From CAIWHR01 sp963713275 (GTDB lineage Bacteria > Pseudomonadota > Gammaproteobacteria > Burkholderiales > Casimicrobiaceae), in contig CAVQLG010000004.1 in NCBI GenBank assembly GCA_963713275.1, positions 11,132-75,131 on the forward strand: 64,000 nt of DNA. The letters are read 5' to 3'. Below the pieces are notes generated by a model. It saw nothing but the letters and a program-made list of their open reading frames with translations, had not been told where the DNA came from and made no database searches. Position 1 is the first letter of the stretch. Each line of letters opens with the position of its first letter. This document shows positions 25,424 to 36,828 of this stretch, piece after piece. Made by a program: the position numbers and the translations under genes.

Positions 25424-26611
25424 ATGACCTCCGGAACCGCCGCGCCGCTCGCCGGGATTCGCGTGCTCGACCTCACCCGGCTTCTGCCCGGCCCGGTGTG
25501 CACGCTCTACCTCGCCGATCTCGGCGCCGACGTGATCAAGGTCGAGGACACCGGCCCGGGCGACTACGGCCGCGACCTGGGCAGCCGGCCGGGGACCGTG
25601 TCGGCGTTCTACCTCGCGGTCAACCGCAACAAGCGCAGCCTCGCCGTCGACCTCAAGCGCGCGCACGGCCGCGAGGTGCTGCTCGCCCTCGCGCGCGGCG
25701 CCGACGTCGTCGTCGAGAGTTTTCGTCCCGGCGTCACGGCGGCGCTGGGCGCGGACGCCAAGACGCTGTCGGCGGCGAACCCCCGCCTCGTCTACGCGTC
25801 GATCACCGGTTACGGGCAGACCGGGCCGCGCGCGTCGCGGGCCGGCCACGACATCAACTTCCTCGGCTACGCGGGCGTGCTCGACCAGACGGGCGTGCGC
25901 GGCGGCGCTCCGGCGCTGTCCAACCTGCAGATCGCCGACCTCCTGGGCGGCGCCGCCTCGAGCGCGATCGCGATTCTCGCTGCGCTCGTCGGCGCGCAGC
26001 GGACCGGGCGCGGCTGCCACATCGACGTGGCGATGGCCGACGCCGTGCTCGCGCACAACATCTTCGCGCTGCACGCGCTCGAGCAGTGGGGTCACACGAT
26101 GCCGCGCGGCGAGGACCTGCTGACCGGCGGCGTGCCGGCGTACGGCGTGTACGCCACGGCGGACGGCCGCTGGCTCGCCGTCGGCGCGCTGGAGCCCAAA
26201 TTCTGGCAGCTGCTCTGCGCAACCCTCGCGCGCCCCGACCTCGCCCCAGGGGGGCTTGCGACCGGCGAGGAAGGCGCGCGCGTGCGCGGCGAGCTCGCAG
26301 CGCTCATCGCCACCCGTCCGCTCGCGCATTGGACGGAGGTCTTCGCCGCCGTCGACTGCTGCGTCACGCCGGTGCACACGCTCGACGAAGCGCTGTGCGA
26401 CGCGCAGACCCTCGCCCGCGAGATGGTCGTCCGCGACGCGGCCGGCAGGCGGCAGTACGCGCCGCCGTTTCGGCTGTCCGGGCACGCCTTCGCGATCCTG
26501 CGCGACGCGCCGGCGCAGGGCCAGCACAGCCGCGAACTGCTGCGCGAGGCGGGATACGACGACGCCGCGATCGCCGCGCTCGTCGCCGACGGCAGCGTGA
26601 AGGCGACCTGA
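25424..26611 (+). CDS. Family III CoA-transferase (CaiB/BaiF family)
   Basis: 395 residues. Opening block LAGIRVLDLTRLLPGPVCTLYLADLGADVIKVE and VNRNKRSLAVDLK are typical. The catalytic Asp is in RAGHDINFLGYAGVL, and the hinge has GRGCHIDVAMADAVL. Members move CoA between carboxylic acids or racemise alpha-methylacyl-CoA; the loss of small-domain detail prevents choosing. AAGGA sits about 10 bases before the ATG. It converges on the leucine catabolic operon (80 bases to DUF1289), so a role with branched acyl-CoA is possible but unproven. Confidence 0.9.
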   Translation: MTSGTAAPLAGIRVLDLTRLLPGPVCTLYLADLGADVIKVEDTGPGDYGRDLGSRPGTVSAFYLAVNRNKRSLAVDLKRAHGREVLLALARGADVVVESFRPGVTAALGADAKTLSAANPRLVYASITGYGQTGPRASRAGHDINFLGYAGVLDQTGVRGGAPALSNLQIADLLGGAASSAIAILAALVGAQRTGRGCHIDVAMADAVLAHNIFALHALEQWGHTMPRGEDLLTGGVPAYGVYATADGRWLAVGALEPKFWQLLCATLARPDLAPGGLATGEEGARVRGELAALIATRPLAHWTEVFAAVDCCVTPVHTLDEALCDAQTLAREMVVRDAAGRRQYAPPFRLSGHAFAILRDAPAQGQHSRELLREAGYDDAAIAALVADGSVKAT

Positions 26612-26691
26612 AGCCGGTCGCTGCCCGCGGCGGCGCGTTATGGCGGCGGCTGCGGCGGCGCGTTGCGGTGGCCGCTCGTGAGGGGCGCGGG

Positions 26692-26910
26692 CTATTGGCC
26701 GGCGGCGCGCTCGCGACGCGCGGGCAGCGCCGCGACGATCGCGCGCTTCGCCGCGGCGTCGAGCACGCTCCACGCGGCGATCTCGTCGAGCGTGCGGTAG
26801 CAGCCCAGGCAGAACCCGTTGTGCGGGCTCATTTCGCAGATGCTGACGCAGGGCGAGGGGACGTCGTCGGCGGAAGCCGCAGCGGCCAGCCGACGCGCGG
26901 CGGGTCTCAT
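26692..26910 (-). CDS. DUF1289 small Cys-rich protein
   Basis: 72 residues. Cys pattern PCVSICEMSPHNGFCLGCYRT (CxxxC then CxxC) followed by LDEIAAW is the DUF1289 signature; such proteins may bind iron or zinc, function unknown. It starts 10 bases after the stop codon of the HMG-CoA lyase gene and is the last gene of the leftward operon. Confidence 0.88.
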   Translation of the reverse strand: MRPAARRLAAAASADDVPSPCVSICEMSPHNGFCLGCYRTLDEIAAWSVLDAAAKRAIVAALPARRERAAGQ

Positions 26911-26920
26911 AGGCGGCGAC

Positions 26921-27853
26921 TCATGCCGGGGCGAGCTGATCGCGGGCCGCGAGCGCGCGCGCAACGCGCGACCCGGACGCGCGTCCGAGCGCGTCGGAGA
27001 TGAACTGGCCGGCGGCGCGCAGGCGGTCGAGATCGACTCCGGTCTCGATCCCCAGCCCCTGCAGCAGGTAGACGACGTCCTCGGTCGCGACATTGCCGGT
27101 CGCGCCCTTGGCGTACGGGCAGCCGCCGAGCCCGGCCGCGCTGGTGTCGAAGCTCGCCACGCCGAGTTCGAGGCAGGCGTAGATGTTGGCCAACGCCTGG
27201 CCATAAGTGTCGTGAAAGTGTCCGCTCACTTCGTCGAGCGGGTAGACCGCGAGCGCGGCTTCCATCGCCGCTTGCGTCCGCGCCGGCGTGCCGACGCCAA
27301 TGGTGTCGGCGACCCCGACGTGCTCGACGCCGATATCGCGCATCAGCCGGGCGACCCAGCCGACGGCCTCGGGCGCGACCTCTCCCTGGTACGGGCAGCC
27401 GAGCGCGCAGGAGATCGCGCCGCGCACGCGCATGCCGGCGGCGCGCGCGGCGGCCGCGACCGGACGGAAGCGCTCGATCGACTCGGCGATGCCGCAATTG
27501 ATGTTGCGCTGCGAGAACGCCTCGCTCGCCGCGCCGAACACGACGACCTCGTCGGCCCGCGCTGCGAGCGCGCTCTCGAAGCCCTTCATGTTGGGCACGA
27601 GCACGGAATAGACGACGCCCGGGCGCCGGGTGACGCGCGCCATCACGTCGGCGGCGTCGGCCATCTGCGGCACCCACTTCGGCGACACGAACGACGTCGC
27701 CTCGATCGCGGGCAGTCCCGCGGCGGAGAGCCGGTCGATGAACGCGACCTTGACCTCGGTCGGGACCATCGCCTTCTCGTTCTGCAACCCGTCGCGGGGG
27801 CCGACTTCGACCAGGCGGACCCGCCGGGGCAGCGCACTCGTGAACTTGGTCAT
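26921..27853 (-). CDS. mvaB: Hydroxymethylglutaryl-CoA lyase
   Basis: Cleaves HMG-CoA to acetyl-CoA and acetoacetate, the last step of leucine breakdown. 310 residues, TIM-barrel of the DRE family: EVGPRDGLQNEK with Asp21, EATSFVSPKWVPQM, metal ligands His212 and His214 in GHFHDTYGQ, and the active-site loop GGCPYAKGATGNVATED with Cys245. Its start is the ATG at 27853. A 103-base gap, without a gene, separates it from the biotin-carboxylase subunit gene upstream. Confidence 0.96.
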   Translation of the reverse strand: MTKFTSALPRRVRLVEVGPRDGLQNEKAMVPTEVKVAFIDRLSAAGLPAIEATSFVSPKWVPQMADAADVMARVTRRPGVVYSVLVPNMKGFESALAARADEVVVFGAASEAFSQRNINCGIAESIERFRPVAAAARAAGMRVRGAISCALGCPYQGEVAPEAVGWVARLMRDIGVEHVGVADTIGVGTPARTQAAMEAALAVYPLDEVSGHFHDTYGQALANIYACLELGVASFDTSAAGLGGCPYAKGATGNVATEDVVYLLQGLGIETGVDLDRLRAAGQFISDALGRASGSRVARALAARDQLAPA

Positions 27854-27956
27854 GCGCCCTCGTCCATGTTGCAGTCGACGCGAGCGTCGACCGGAAGTTC
27901 CGGGGCCAGCCGGGCGGGCAGCCGGCGGCCAACGCCCGCGCCGCCGCCACCGCCCG

Positions 27957-29958
<2,002 letters not shown>

Positions 29959-29966
<8 letters not shown>

Positions 29967-30615
29967 CGGGGTGGTTCCTGGTGAGCAACCGGGTGGGGGC
30001 ACCCGACTGCGCGTCGCGGCCGAGCACCCTGCCCAAGAACGTGCGGATGAAACGCCAGATCCTCGGAATCAGCCAGATCAGCAACAGCACGAACAGACCG
30101 AGCATCACGAGCGCCGCGACCGGGTGGGCGAACGCGAGCCACAGCACGGTGCCAACCGCGAGATCCTCGCCGAACGACACCGCCCAGTTCGAAAACGGCT
30201 CGGGCGACGTGTTGATCACCGCTCGGCTGCCGGATTTCGCCAGGTGACTGCCCGCCGCCAGGGTGCCGCCGAGGATCGCGGCGGCAACACCCGCGGCTGC
30301 GGTCGCGTCGCCGAAGACGCTGGCGGCGAGCGCCGCGCCCGCCGGGATGCGGATGAAGGTGTGCACCGCGTCCCACAGGCTGTCGACACCGGGGATCTTG
30401 TCGGCAAAGAACTCGACGAAGAACATGAATGCGGATGCAGTCAGCACCCAGGGATGCGCGAGCAGCGAGAGCCCGCCCGGCAGGTCGATCCAGCGAAGGA
30501 AACCCAGGCCGCCGACGATGAACAGCACCGCGTAGAGGCGGATGCCGCTCGCCCAGCCCAGCGCCGCGGCCAGCGCCACCAGTTGCCAGACGTCGAACTC
30601 GGCGAGCGCGCCCAT
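29959..30615 (-). CDS. DUF4126 integral membrane protein
   Basis: 218 residues with about five hydrophobic segments and the DUF4126 features ASGIRLYAVLFIVGGLG, FVEFFADKIPGVDSLWD, AGSHLAKSGSRAVINTSPEP and SNWAVSFGEDLAV. Function unknown in general. It is embedded between liuC (14 bases upstream) and liuD (8-base overlap), so it is co-expressed with leucine degradation. That position suggests, but does not prove, a membrane role in branched-chain acid metabolism. The C-terminal tail is Arg-rich and cytoplasmic-looking. Confidence 0.85.
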
Positions 30616-30629
30616 CTCTCAACCGGTCC

Positions 30630-31481
30630 TCAGTCCCGCTTGGCGGGCAGCCACGCGGCTGCTCGCCGCTCGAGGAACGCGGCCACGCCCTCGCGCCCTT
30701 CCGCCGAAGCGCGGACCGCCGCGATCCGCTCCACCGTGTCGGCGATCACCGCATCGTCGATGGGCCGCGCCGACACCGCCCGGACGAGCGCCTTGCACTC
30801 GGCCTGCGCCCGTGGTCCCGCCCCCCGCAGCGCGTCGACCAGCGCGTCGACGCGCACGTCGAGCGCGGCGGCCGGTACGGCCTCGTGCACGAGCCCGATG
30901 CGCAACGCCTCGGCCGCGCCGAAGCGCTCGGCCGTCAGGAAATAGCGCCGCGCCGCGCGCGCGCCGATCGCCGCGACGACGTAGGGGCCGATGGTCGCCG
31001 GGATGAGCCCGAGCCGGGCCTCGGACAGCGCGAACGTCGCCTCCTCCGCGGCGATGGCGATGTCGCAGCAGGCGACGAGGCCGACCCCTCCGCCGTAGGC
31101 CGCGCCGTGCACGCGCGCGAGCGTCGGCTTCGTCAGCCGGTCGAGGGTCGAGAGCATCGCCGCCAGCGCGCCGGCGTCCGCGAGGTTTTCCGCGTCGCCG
31201 TAGCCCGCCATCCGCTGCATCCAGGTGAGGTCGGCTCCGGCGCAGAAGCTCTTGCCCTGCCCGGCGAGGACGACGACGCGCACCGCCGGGTCGGCGTCGA
31301 GCGCGCGCAGCGCGGTCGTCAGCTCGGCGATCAGCCGCTCGTTGAACGCGTTGTGCACCTCGGGGCGCGCGAGCGTGACGACGGCCACCCCGTCGTCGAT
31401 CGCGATGCGCACGTGCGCCGGACCGGGCGCGTCGGCCGGGGCGCCGCGGTGCGCACCGCGATCGTCGTTGTTCGCCGTCAT
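30630..31481 (-). CDS. liuC: Enoyl-CoA hydratase family, probable methylglutaconyl-CoA hydratase
   Basis: Hydrates 3-methylglutaconyl-CoA to HMG-CoA. 283 residues of the crotonase fold: RPEVHNAFNERLI, GQGKSFCAGADLTWMQRM (oxyanion-hole Gly), VHGAAYGGGVGLVACCDIA, and FALSEARLGLIPATIGPYV. The segment SEARLGLIPATI with Glu, and the liu operon setting, favour methylglutaconyl-CoA hydratase. The first 22 residues are extra; an alternative start close to VRIAIDDG would fit the family length. liuB ends seven bases upstream. Confidence 0.92.
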   Translation of the reverse strand: MTANNDDRGAHRGAPADAPGPAHVRIAIDDGVAVVTLARPEVHNAFNERLIAELTTALRALDADPAVRVVVLAGQGKSFCAGADLTWMQRMAGYGDAENLADAGALAAMLSTLDRLTKPTLARVHGAAYGGGVGLVACCDIAIAAEEATFALSEARLGLIPATIGPYVVAAIGARAARRYFLTAERFGAAEALRIGLVHEAVPAAALDVRVDALVDALRGAGPRAQAECKALVRAVSARPIDDAVIADTVERIAAVRASAEGREGVAAFLERRAAAWLPAKRD

Positions 31482-31488
31482 GCCGCGC

Positions 31489-33096
31489 TCACATCCGGAA
31501 GACGCCGAAGCGCGTCGACGCGATCGGCTGGTTGAGCGCGGCGGAGATCGCGAGGCCGAGCACCTGGCGCGTGTCCGCCGGGTCGATCACGCCGTCGTCC
31601 CACAGCCGGGCGCTGGCGAAATACGGATGGCCCTCCTTCTCGTAGCGCGCGCGGATCGGCGCCTTGAAGCTCTCCTCCTCGACCGCGCTCCACTGCTCGC
31701 CGCGCGCCTCGATGGCATCGCGGCGGATGGTCGACAGCACGGTCGCCGCCTGCTCGCCGCCCATCACCGAGATCCGGGCGTTCGGCCACATCCACAGGAA
31801 ACGCGGGCTGTACGCGCGGCCGCACATCCCGTAGTTGCCGGCGCCGTAGCTCCCGCCGATGATCACCGTGAACTTCGGCACCTGCGCGCAGGACACCGCG
31901 GTCACCATCTTGGCGCCGTCGCGCGCGATGCCGCCCGCCTCGTACTTCTGCCCGACCATGAAGCCGGTGATGTTCTGCAGGAACACGAGCGGAACGTGGC
32001 GCTGCGCGCACAGCTCGACGAAGTGCGCGCCCTTCAGTGCCGATTCAGAGTAGAGCACGCCGTTGTTCGCGACGATGCCGACCGGATAGCCCCAGATGCG
32101 GGCGAAGCCGGTCACCAACGTCGCTCCGTAACGCGCCTTGAACTCGTCGAAGGCCGAGGCGTCGACGATCCGGGCGATCACCTCGCGCACGTCGTAGGGC
32201 TTGCGGATGTCGGCGTTGATGACGCCGTGCAACTCCGCCACCGGATAGCGCGGCTCGACGGCCGGCTCCACCTCGACGCCGATGCGCTTGGGACGGTTGA
32301 GGTTGGCGACGATCGAGCGCGCGATCGCCAGCGCGTGGTGGTCGGAGAGCGCGAAGTGGTCGGCAACCCCGGACACCCGCGTGTGCACGTCGGCGCCGCC
32401 CAGCTCCTCGGCGGAGACGATCTCTCCGGTCGCCGCCTTCACCAGCGGCGGCCCCGCGAGGAAGATCGTCCCCTGCTCCTTGACGATGATCGACTCGTCG
32501 GCCATCGCCGGGACGTAAGCGCCGCCCGCCGTGCAGGAGCCCATCACCACGGCGATCTGCGGGATCCCTGCCGCCGACATCGTCGCCTGGTTATAGAAGA
32601 TGCGCCCGAAATGGTCGCGGTCGGGGAAGACTTCGGTCTGGTTGGGCAGGTTCGCGCCGCCCGAGTCGACGAGGTAGATGCACGGCAGGTTGTTCTCGCG
32701 CGCGATGTCCTGCGCGCGCAGGTGCTTCTTGACCGTCATCGGGTAGTAGGTCCCGCCCTTGACGGTCGCGTCGTTGCAGACGATCAGGCACTCGCGGCCG
32801 GCCACACGGCCGATTCCGGTGATGATCCCGGCCGCGGCGATCGCGTCGTCGTACATCTCCCACGCCGCGAACTGCGAGAACTCGAGGAAGGGCGAGCCCG
32901 CGTCGAGCAGCGTGCGCACCCGCTCGCGCGGCAACAGCTTGCCGCGCGCCTGGTGCTTGGCGCGCGCCGCCTCGCCGCCCCCCTGCTCGATCAGCGCGAC
33001 CTTCGCCCGCAGATCGGCGACGAGCGCCGCCATGGCGTCGCGGTTGCGAACGAACAGGGGGTCGCGCGGGTCGAGCCTGGATTCGATGACGGACAT
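31489..33096 (-). CDS. liuB: Methylcrotonyl-CoA carboxylase beta subunit (carboxyltransferase)
   Basis: Transfers the carboxyl group from biotin to 3-methylcrotonyl-CoA. 535 residues from ATG 33096 (an in-frame ATG four codons upstream is also possible). Blocks: RERVRTLLDAGSPFLEF, NDATVKGGTYYPMTVKKHLR, LVDSGGANLPNQTEVFPD, GSCTAGGAYVPAMADE, LQNITGFMVGQKYEAGGIA, GSYGAGNYGMCGRAYSPRF and MGGEQAATVL. All are typical of MCC-beta rather than propionyl-CoA carboxylase. Confidence 0.96.
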   Translation of the reverse strand: MSVIESRLDPRDPLFVRNRDAMAALVADLRAKVALIEQGGGEAARAKHQARGKLLPRERVRTLLDAGSPFLEFSQFAAWEMYDDAIAAAGIITGIGRVAGRECLIVCNDATVKGGTYYPMTVKKHLRAQDIARENNLPCIYLVDSGGANLPNQTEVFPDRDHFGRIFYNQATMSAAGIPQIAVVMGSCTAGGAYVPAMADESIIVKEQGTIFLAGPPLVKAATGEIVSAEELGGADVHTRVSGVADHFALSDHHALAIARSIVANLNRPKRIGVEVEPAVEPRYPVAELHGVINADIRKPYDVREVIARIVDASAFDEFKARYGATLVTGFARIWGYPVGIVANNGVLYSESALKGAHFVELCAQRHVPLVFLQNITGFMVGQKYEAGGIARDGAKMVTAVSCAQVPKFTVIIGGSYGAGNYGMCGRAYSPRFLWMWPNARISVMGGEQAATVLSTIRRDAIEARGEQWSAVEEESFKAPIRARYEKEGHPYFASARLWDDGVIDPADTRQVLGLAISAALNQPIASTRFGVFRM

Positions 33097-33217
33097 GACG
33101 GTTCGCAAGGGGGGTGGCGTTCAGCGCCGCAGCGCAGCGGCGCGCCATGGCGCAAGGATAACAAACTGCGGCCGCGCGTGCGCTGTGCACGCACGAGGAT
33201 CTCATCTGCGAACGACG

Positions 33218-34351
33218 TCACGCCGCGAGCGCCCGGCCGATGACGAGGCGCTGGACCTCGCTCGTGCCTTCGTAGATCTGGCACACGCGCACGTCGCGGT
33301 AGATGCGCTCGACCGGAAAGTCGGTGACGTAACCGTAGCCGCCATGCACCTGGATCGCCGCCGAGCAGACGCGCTCGGCCATCTCCGAGGCGAAGAGCTT
33401 CGCCATCGACGCCTCCTTGAGGCAGGGAAGCCCGGCGTCGCGCAACGCCGCCGCGTGCCAGACCATCTGCCGCGCGACCTCGACTTCGGTGGCCATGTCG
33501 GCCAGCTTGAAGCCCACCGCCTGGTGCTCGAGAATCGGCTTGCCGAAGCTCTGCCGCTCGCGCGCGTAGGCGAGCGCTGCCTCCATGGCCGCCCGCGCCA
33601 TGCCCACCGCCTGCGCGGCGATGCCGATGCGGCCCGCCTCGAGATTGGCGAGCGCGATCCGGTAGCCCTCGCCCTCGGCGCCGAGCCGGTTCGCGGCGGG
33701 AACGCGGCAGTTCTCGAACAGGATCTGCGCCGTGTCGGACGCGCGCTGCCCGAGCTTGTCCTCGATGCGCGCGACGACGTATCCCGGCGTCTTCGTGTCG
33801 ACGACGAAGCCCGAGATGCCCCGCTTGCCGGCCTGGCGGTCGGTGAGCGCGAACACGATCGCGGTGTCCGCGTGCTTGCCCGTGGTGATGAACTGCTTGA
33901 CCCCGTTCAGCACGTAGTGGTCGCCGTCGCGGTCGGCGCGGGTCGTGATCGCCGCCGCGTCGGAGCCCACGTGGGGCTCGGTGAGGCAAAAGCAGCCGAG
34001 CGCGCGGCCGGCGGCGAGCGGCTTGAGGAAGCGCTCCTTCTGGGCGTCGGTCCCGAACGCGTTGAGCGGCCCGCAGACGACCGAGTTCTGGACGCTGACG
34101 ATGGTCGACGTTGCACCGTCGCCGGCGGCGATCTCCTCCAGCGCGACCGCGAGCGAGACGTAGTCCATCCCCGCGCCGCCCCAGGTTTCGGGCGTCACCA
34201 TGCCGAGCGCGCCCAGCTCGCCCAGCGCCGCGAGCTCCGCGCGCGGGAAGTGGTGCTCGCGGTCCCAGCGCGCCGCCTGCGGCGCGAGCCGCTCGCGGGC
34301 GAACGCGCGCATCGTGTCGCGCACGAGAACCTGTTGGTCGGTCAGCAGCAT
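33218..34351 (-). CDS. Short/medium-chain acyl-CoA dehydrogenase
   Basis: FAD enzyme that oxidises acyl-CoA to enoyl-CoA. 377 residues. The catalytic base is Glu361 in the C-terminal IYEGTSEVQRL motif, as in butyryl/short-chain enzymes and unlike the isovaleryl enzyme also in this operon. Other features: CFCLTEPHVGSDAAAI, LNGVKQFITTGKHAD and VHGGYGYVTDFPVER. It lies between the thiolase and liuB genes. The operon therefore handles straight-chain as well as branched acyl-CoA (inference). Confidence 0.92.
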   Translation of the reverse strand: MLLTDQQVLVRDTMRAFARERLAPQAARWDREHHFPRAELAALGELGALGMVTPETWGGAGMDYVSLAVALEEIAAGDGATSTIVSVQNSVVCGPLNAFGTDAQKERFLKPLAAGRALGCFCLTEPHVGSDAAAITTRADRDGDHYVLNGVKQFITTGKHADTAIVFALTDRQAGKRGISGFVVDTKTPGYVVARIEDKLGQRASDTAQILFENCRVPAANRLGAEGEGYRIALANLEAGRIGIAAQAVGMARAAMEAALAYARERQSFGKPILEHQAVGFKLADMATEVEVARQMVWHAAALRDAGLPCLKEASMAKLFASEMAERVCSAAIQVHGGYGYVTDFPVERIYRDVRVCQIYEGTSEVQRLVIGRALAA

Positions 34352-34441
34352 CGGGTTTCTTCCACGGAAGTTCGAAGGGACGGCAGGCGCAGCACCGCGG
34401 AGCGGTCGATCGGCCAGGCGCGGCCGACGCGGGCGACGGCG

Positions 34442-35626
34442 TCAGCAGAGCTCGACGCCCATCGCCGTCGCCTCGCCGCCGCCGATGCACAGGCTCGCCA
34501 CGCCGCGCTTCAGGCCATGCTTGCGCAATGCGCCCAGCAGCGTCACGAGGATGCGCGCGCCCGAGGCGCCGATCGGGTGGCCGAGCGCGCAGGCGCCACC
34601 GTGCACGTTCACCTTCTCGTGGGGGATCGCGAGGTCGTGCATCGCGGCCATGGTGACGGAAGCAAACGCCTCGTTGATCTCGAACAGGTCGACGTCGCGG
34701 GCGGTCCAGCCGGTCCTGGTGAAAAGCTTGCGGATCGACACGGCCGGCGCGGTCGAGAACCACGCGGGCTCCTGGGCATGCGTCGCGTGCGCGATGACCA
34801 CCGCCAGCGGCTTCAAGCCGCGCCGCTCGGCGGTCGAGCGGCGCATCAGCAGCAGCGCGGCGGCGCCGTCCGAGATCTTGCTCGCGTTGGCGGCGGTGAT
34901 GGTGCCGTCCTTGCGAAACGCGGGCTTGAGTTTCGGGATGGCGTCGAGCACCGCCTTGGCCGGCTGTTCGTCGTTGGTCACGACGACGTCGCCCTTGCGC
35001 CCCGGCACCGTCACCGGCGCGATCTCCCAGGCGAAAGAACCGTCGTTGTTCGCGGCGAGCGCGCGCGACAGCGACGCGATCGCGAAGGCATCCTGCGCCT
35101 CGCGCGTGAAGCCGTACTTGTCGGCGCACTGCTCGCCGAACACGCCCATCAGCTTGCCCTTCTCGTACGCGTCCTCGAGCCCGTCTAGGAACATCCCGTC
35201 GTAGAGCGTGGCGTGCCCGATGCGCAGCCCCGCGCGCGCCCTGGGCAGCAGGTAGGGCGCGTTGGTCATGCTCTCCATGCCGCCGGCGACGATGACGTCG
35301 GCGCTTCCGGCGACGAGGAGATCGTGCGCGAGCATCGCCGCCTTCATCCCCGATCCGCACATCTTGTTGATCGTCGTGCAGCCGGCGGCGAGCGGCAATC
35401 CCGCCTTGAGCGCGGCCTGGCGCGCCGGCGCCTGACCGAGGCCCGCCGACAGCACGTTGCCCATGATGACTTCCTGCACGTCGGTGGCGGCCACGCCGGA
35501 GCGTTCGACCGCCGCGGCGATCGCCACGGCGCCGAGGTCGACCGCGCTGACCGAGGCAAGATCGCCCGCGAGGCCGCCCATGGGCGTGCGGGCGGCGCCG
35601 ACGATGACGACGGGATCGTTATGCAT
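34442..35626 (-). CDS. Acetyl-CoA C-acetyltransferase (thiolase)
   Basis: 394 residues. Nucleophile Cys90 in NKMCGSGMKA, His350 in GGACALGHPIGASGAR and Cys380 in SLCIGGGEA form the thiolase active site. Length and sequence fit biosynthetic or degradative acetoacetyl-CoA thiolases. In the liu operon it can split acetoacetyl-CoA derived from leucine; run in reverse it could supply acetoacetyl-CoA toward polyhydroxybutyrate (inference, given phaC at 38913). A strong AAGGAGG ribosome-binding site stands four bases before the ATG. Confidence 0.95.
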   Translation of the reverse strand: MHNDPVVIVGAARTPMGGLAGDLASVSAVDLGAVAIAAAVERSGVAATDVQEVIMGNVLSAGLGQAPARQAALKAGLPLAAGCTTINKMCGSGMKAAMLAHDLLVAGSADVIVAGGMESMTNAPYLLPRARAGLRIGHATLYDGMFLDGLEDAYEKGKLMGVFGEQCADKYGFTREAQDAFAIASLSRALAANNDGSFAWEIAPVTVPGRKGDVVVTNDEQPAKAVLDAIPKLKPAFRKDGTITAANASKISDGAAALLLMRRSTAERRGLKPLAVVIAHATHAQEPAWFSTAPAVSIRKLFTRTGWTARDVDLFEINEAFASVTMAAMHDLAIPHEKVNVHGGACALGHPIGASGARILVTLLGALRKHGLKRGVASLCIGGGEATAMGVELC

Positions 35627-35661
35627 GAGTCCTCCTTGCGTTGCGCCCCCGCCGGGGCGCG

Positions 35662-36828
35662 CTATCGGGTCTCGTTGAAGAGCTCGCGGCCGATCAGCAT
35701 CCGGCGGATCTCGGAGGTGCCGGCGCCGATCTCGTAGAGCTTGGCGTCGCGCCACAGCCGGCCGGCGGAGTAATCGTTGATGTAGCCGTTGCCGCCGAGA
35801 CACTGGATGGCCTCGCCGGCCATCCACGTCGCCTTCTCCGCCGCAACGAGGATCGCTCCGGCCGCGTCCTTGCGCGTGGTTTCGCCGCGGTCGCAGGACT
35901 GCCCCACCGCGTAGACGTAGGCGCGGCAGGAACTCAGCGTGGTGTACATGTCGGCGATCTTGCCCTGCATCAGCTGGAACTCGCCGATCGGTTGCCCGAA
36001 CTGCTCGCGTTCGTGGACGTACGGCAGCACGACGTCGAGACAGGCAGCCATGATGCCGAGCGGTCCGCCCGCAAGCACCGCGCGCTCGTAGTCGAGACCG
36101 CTCATGAGCACGTTGACGCCGCGGCCCTCCGCGCCGAGGACGTTGGCCGCCGGCACTGCGCAGTCCTCGAACACGAGCTCGCAGGTGTTCGAGCCGCGCA
36201 TGCCGAGCTTGTCGAGCTTCTGCGCGGTCGAGAACCCGGGCATCCCCTTCTCGACGATGAACGCGGTGATGCCGCGCGGGCCGGCCTGGGGGTCGGTCTT
36301 GGCGTAGACGACCAGCGTATCGGCATCGGGACCGTTGGTGATCCACATCTTGTTGCCGTTGAGGACGTAACGGTCGGCTTCGCGCCGCGCGCTGAGCCGC
36401 ATCGAGACGACGTCGGACCCGGCGGAAGGCTCGCTCATCGCGAGCGCGCCCACGTGCTCGCCGCTGATGAGCGGCGGCAGGTACCTGCGCTTCTGCGCCT
36501 CGTTGCCGTTGCGGCGGATCTGGTTGACGCACAGATTCGAATGCGCCCCGTACGACAGGCCGACCGCCGCCGAGGCGCGGCTCACCTCCTCCATCGCCAC
36601 GATGTGCGCGAGATAGCCCATCCCGCTGCCGCCCAGCGACTCCTCGACGGTGATCCCGAGCAGGCCCATGCCACCGAGCTTGCGCCACAGGTCCATCGGG
36701 AACGCATTGCTGCGGTCGATCTCGGCGGCGCGGGGCGCGATCTCGCCAGCGGCGAAGTCGCGGACCGCGGCACGCAGCATGTCGACCGTTTCGCCAAGAT
36801 GGAAGTCGAGCGCGGGAAAGCTCTGCAT
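35662..36828 (-). CDS. liuA: Isovaleryl-CoA dehydrogenase
   Basis: Oxidises isovaleryl-CoA to 3-methylcrotonyl-CoA, the entry step of the operon. 388 residues. The catalytic Glu248 lies in GLDYERAVLAGGPLG, the position specific to isovaleryl-CoA dehydrogenase, while the usual C-terminal Glu is replaced (YEIGAGTSEI). Also HSNLCVNQIRRNG, AMSEPSAGSDVVSM and CLGGNGYINDYSAGRLWRDA. First structural gene after liuR, with a 319-base leader containing an operator-like palindrome. Confidence 0.96.
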   Translation of the reverse strand: MQSFPALDFHLGETVDMLRAAVRDFAAGEIAPRAAEIDRSNAFPMDLWRKLGGMGLLGITVEESLGGSGMGYLAHIVAMEEVSRASAAVGLSYGAHSNLCVNQIRRNGNEAQKRRYLPPLISGEHVGALAMSEPSAGSDVVSMRLSARREADRYVLNGNKMWITNGPDADTLVVYAKTDPQAGPRGITAFIVEKGMPGFSTAQKLDKLGMRGSNTCELVFEDCAVPAANVLGAEGRGVNVLMSGLDYERAVLAGGPLGIMAACLDVVLPYVHEREQFGQPIGEFQLMQGKIADMYTTLSSCRAYVYAVGQSCDRGETTRKDAAGAILVAAEKATWMAGEAIQCLGGNGYINDYSAGRLWRDAKLYEIGAGTSEIRRMLIGRELFNETR

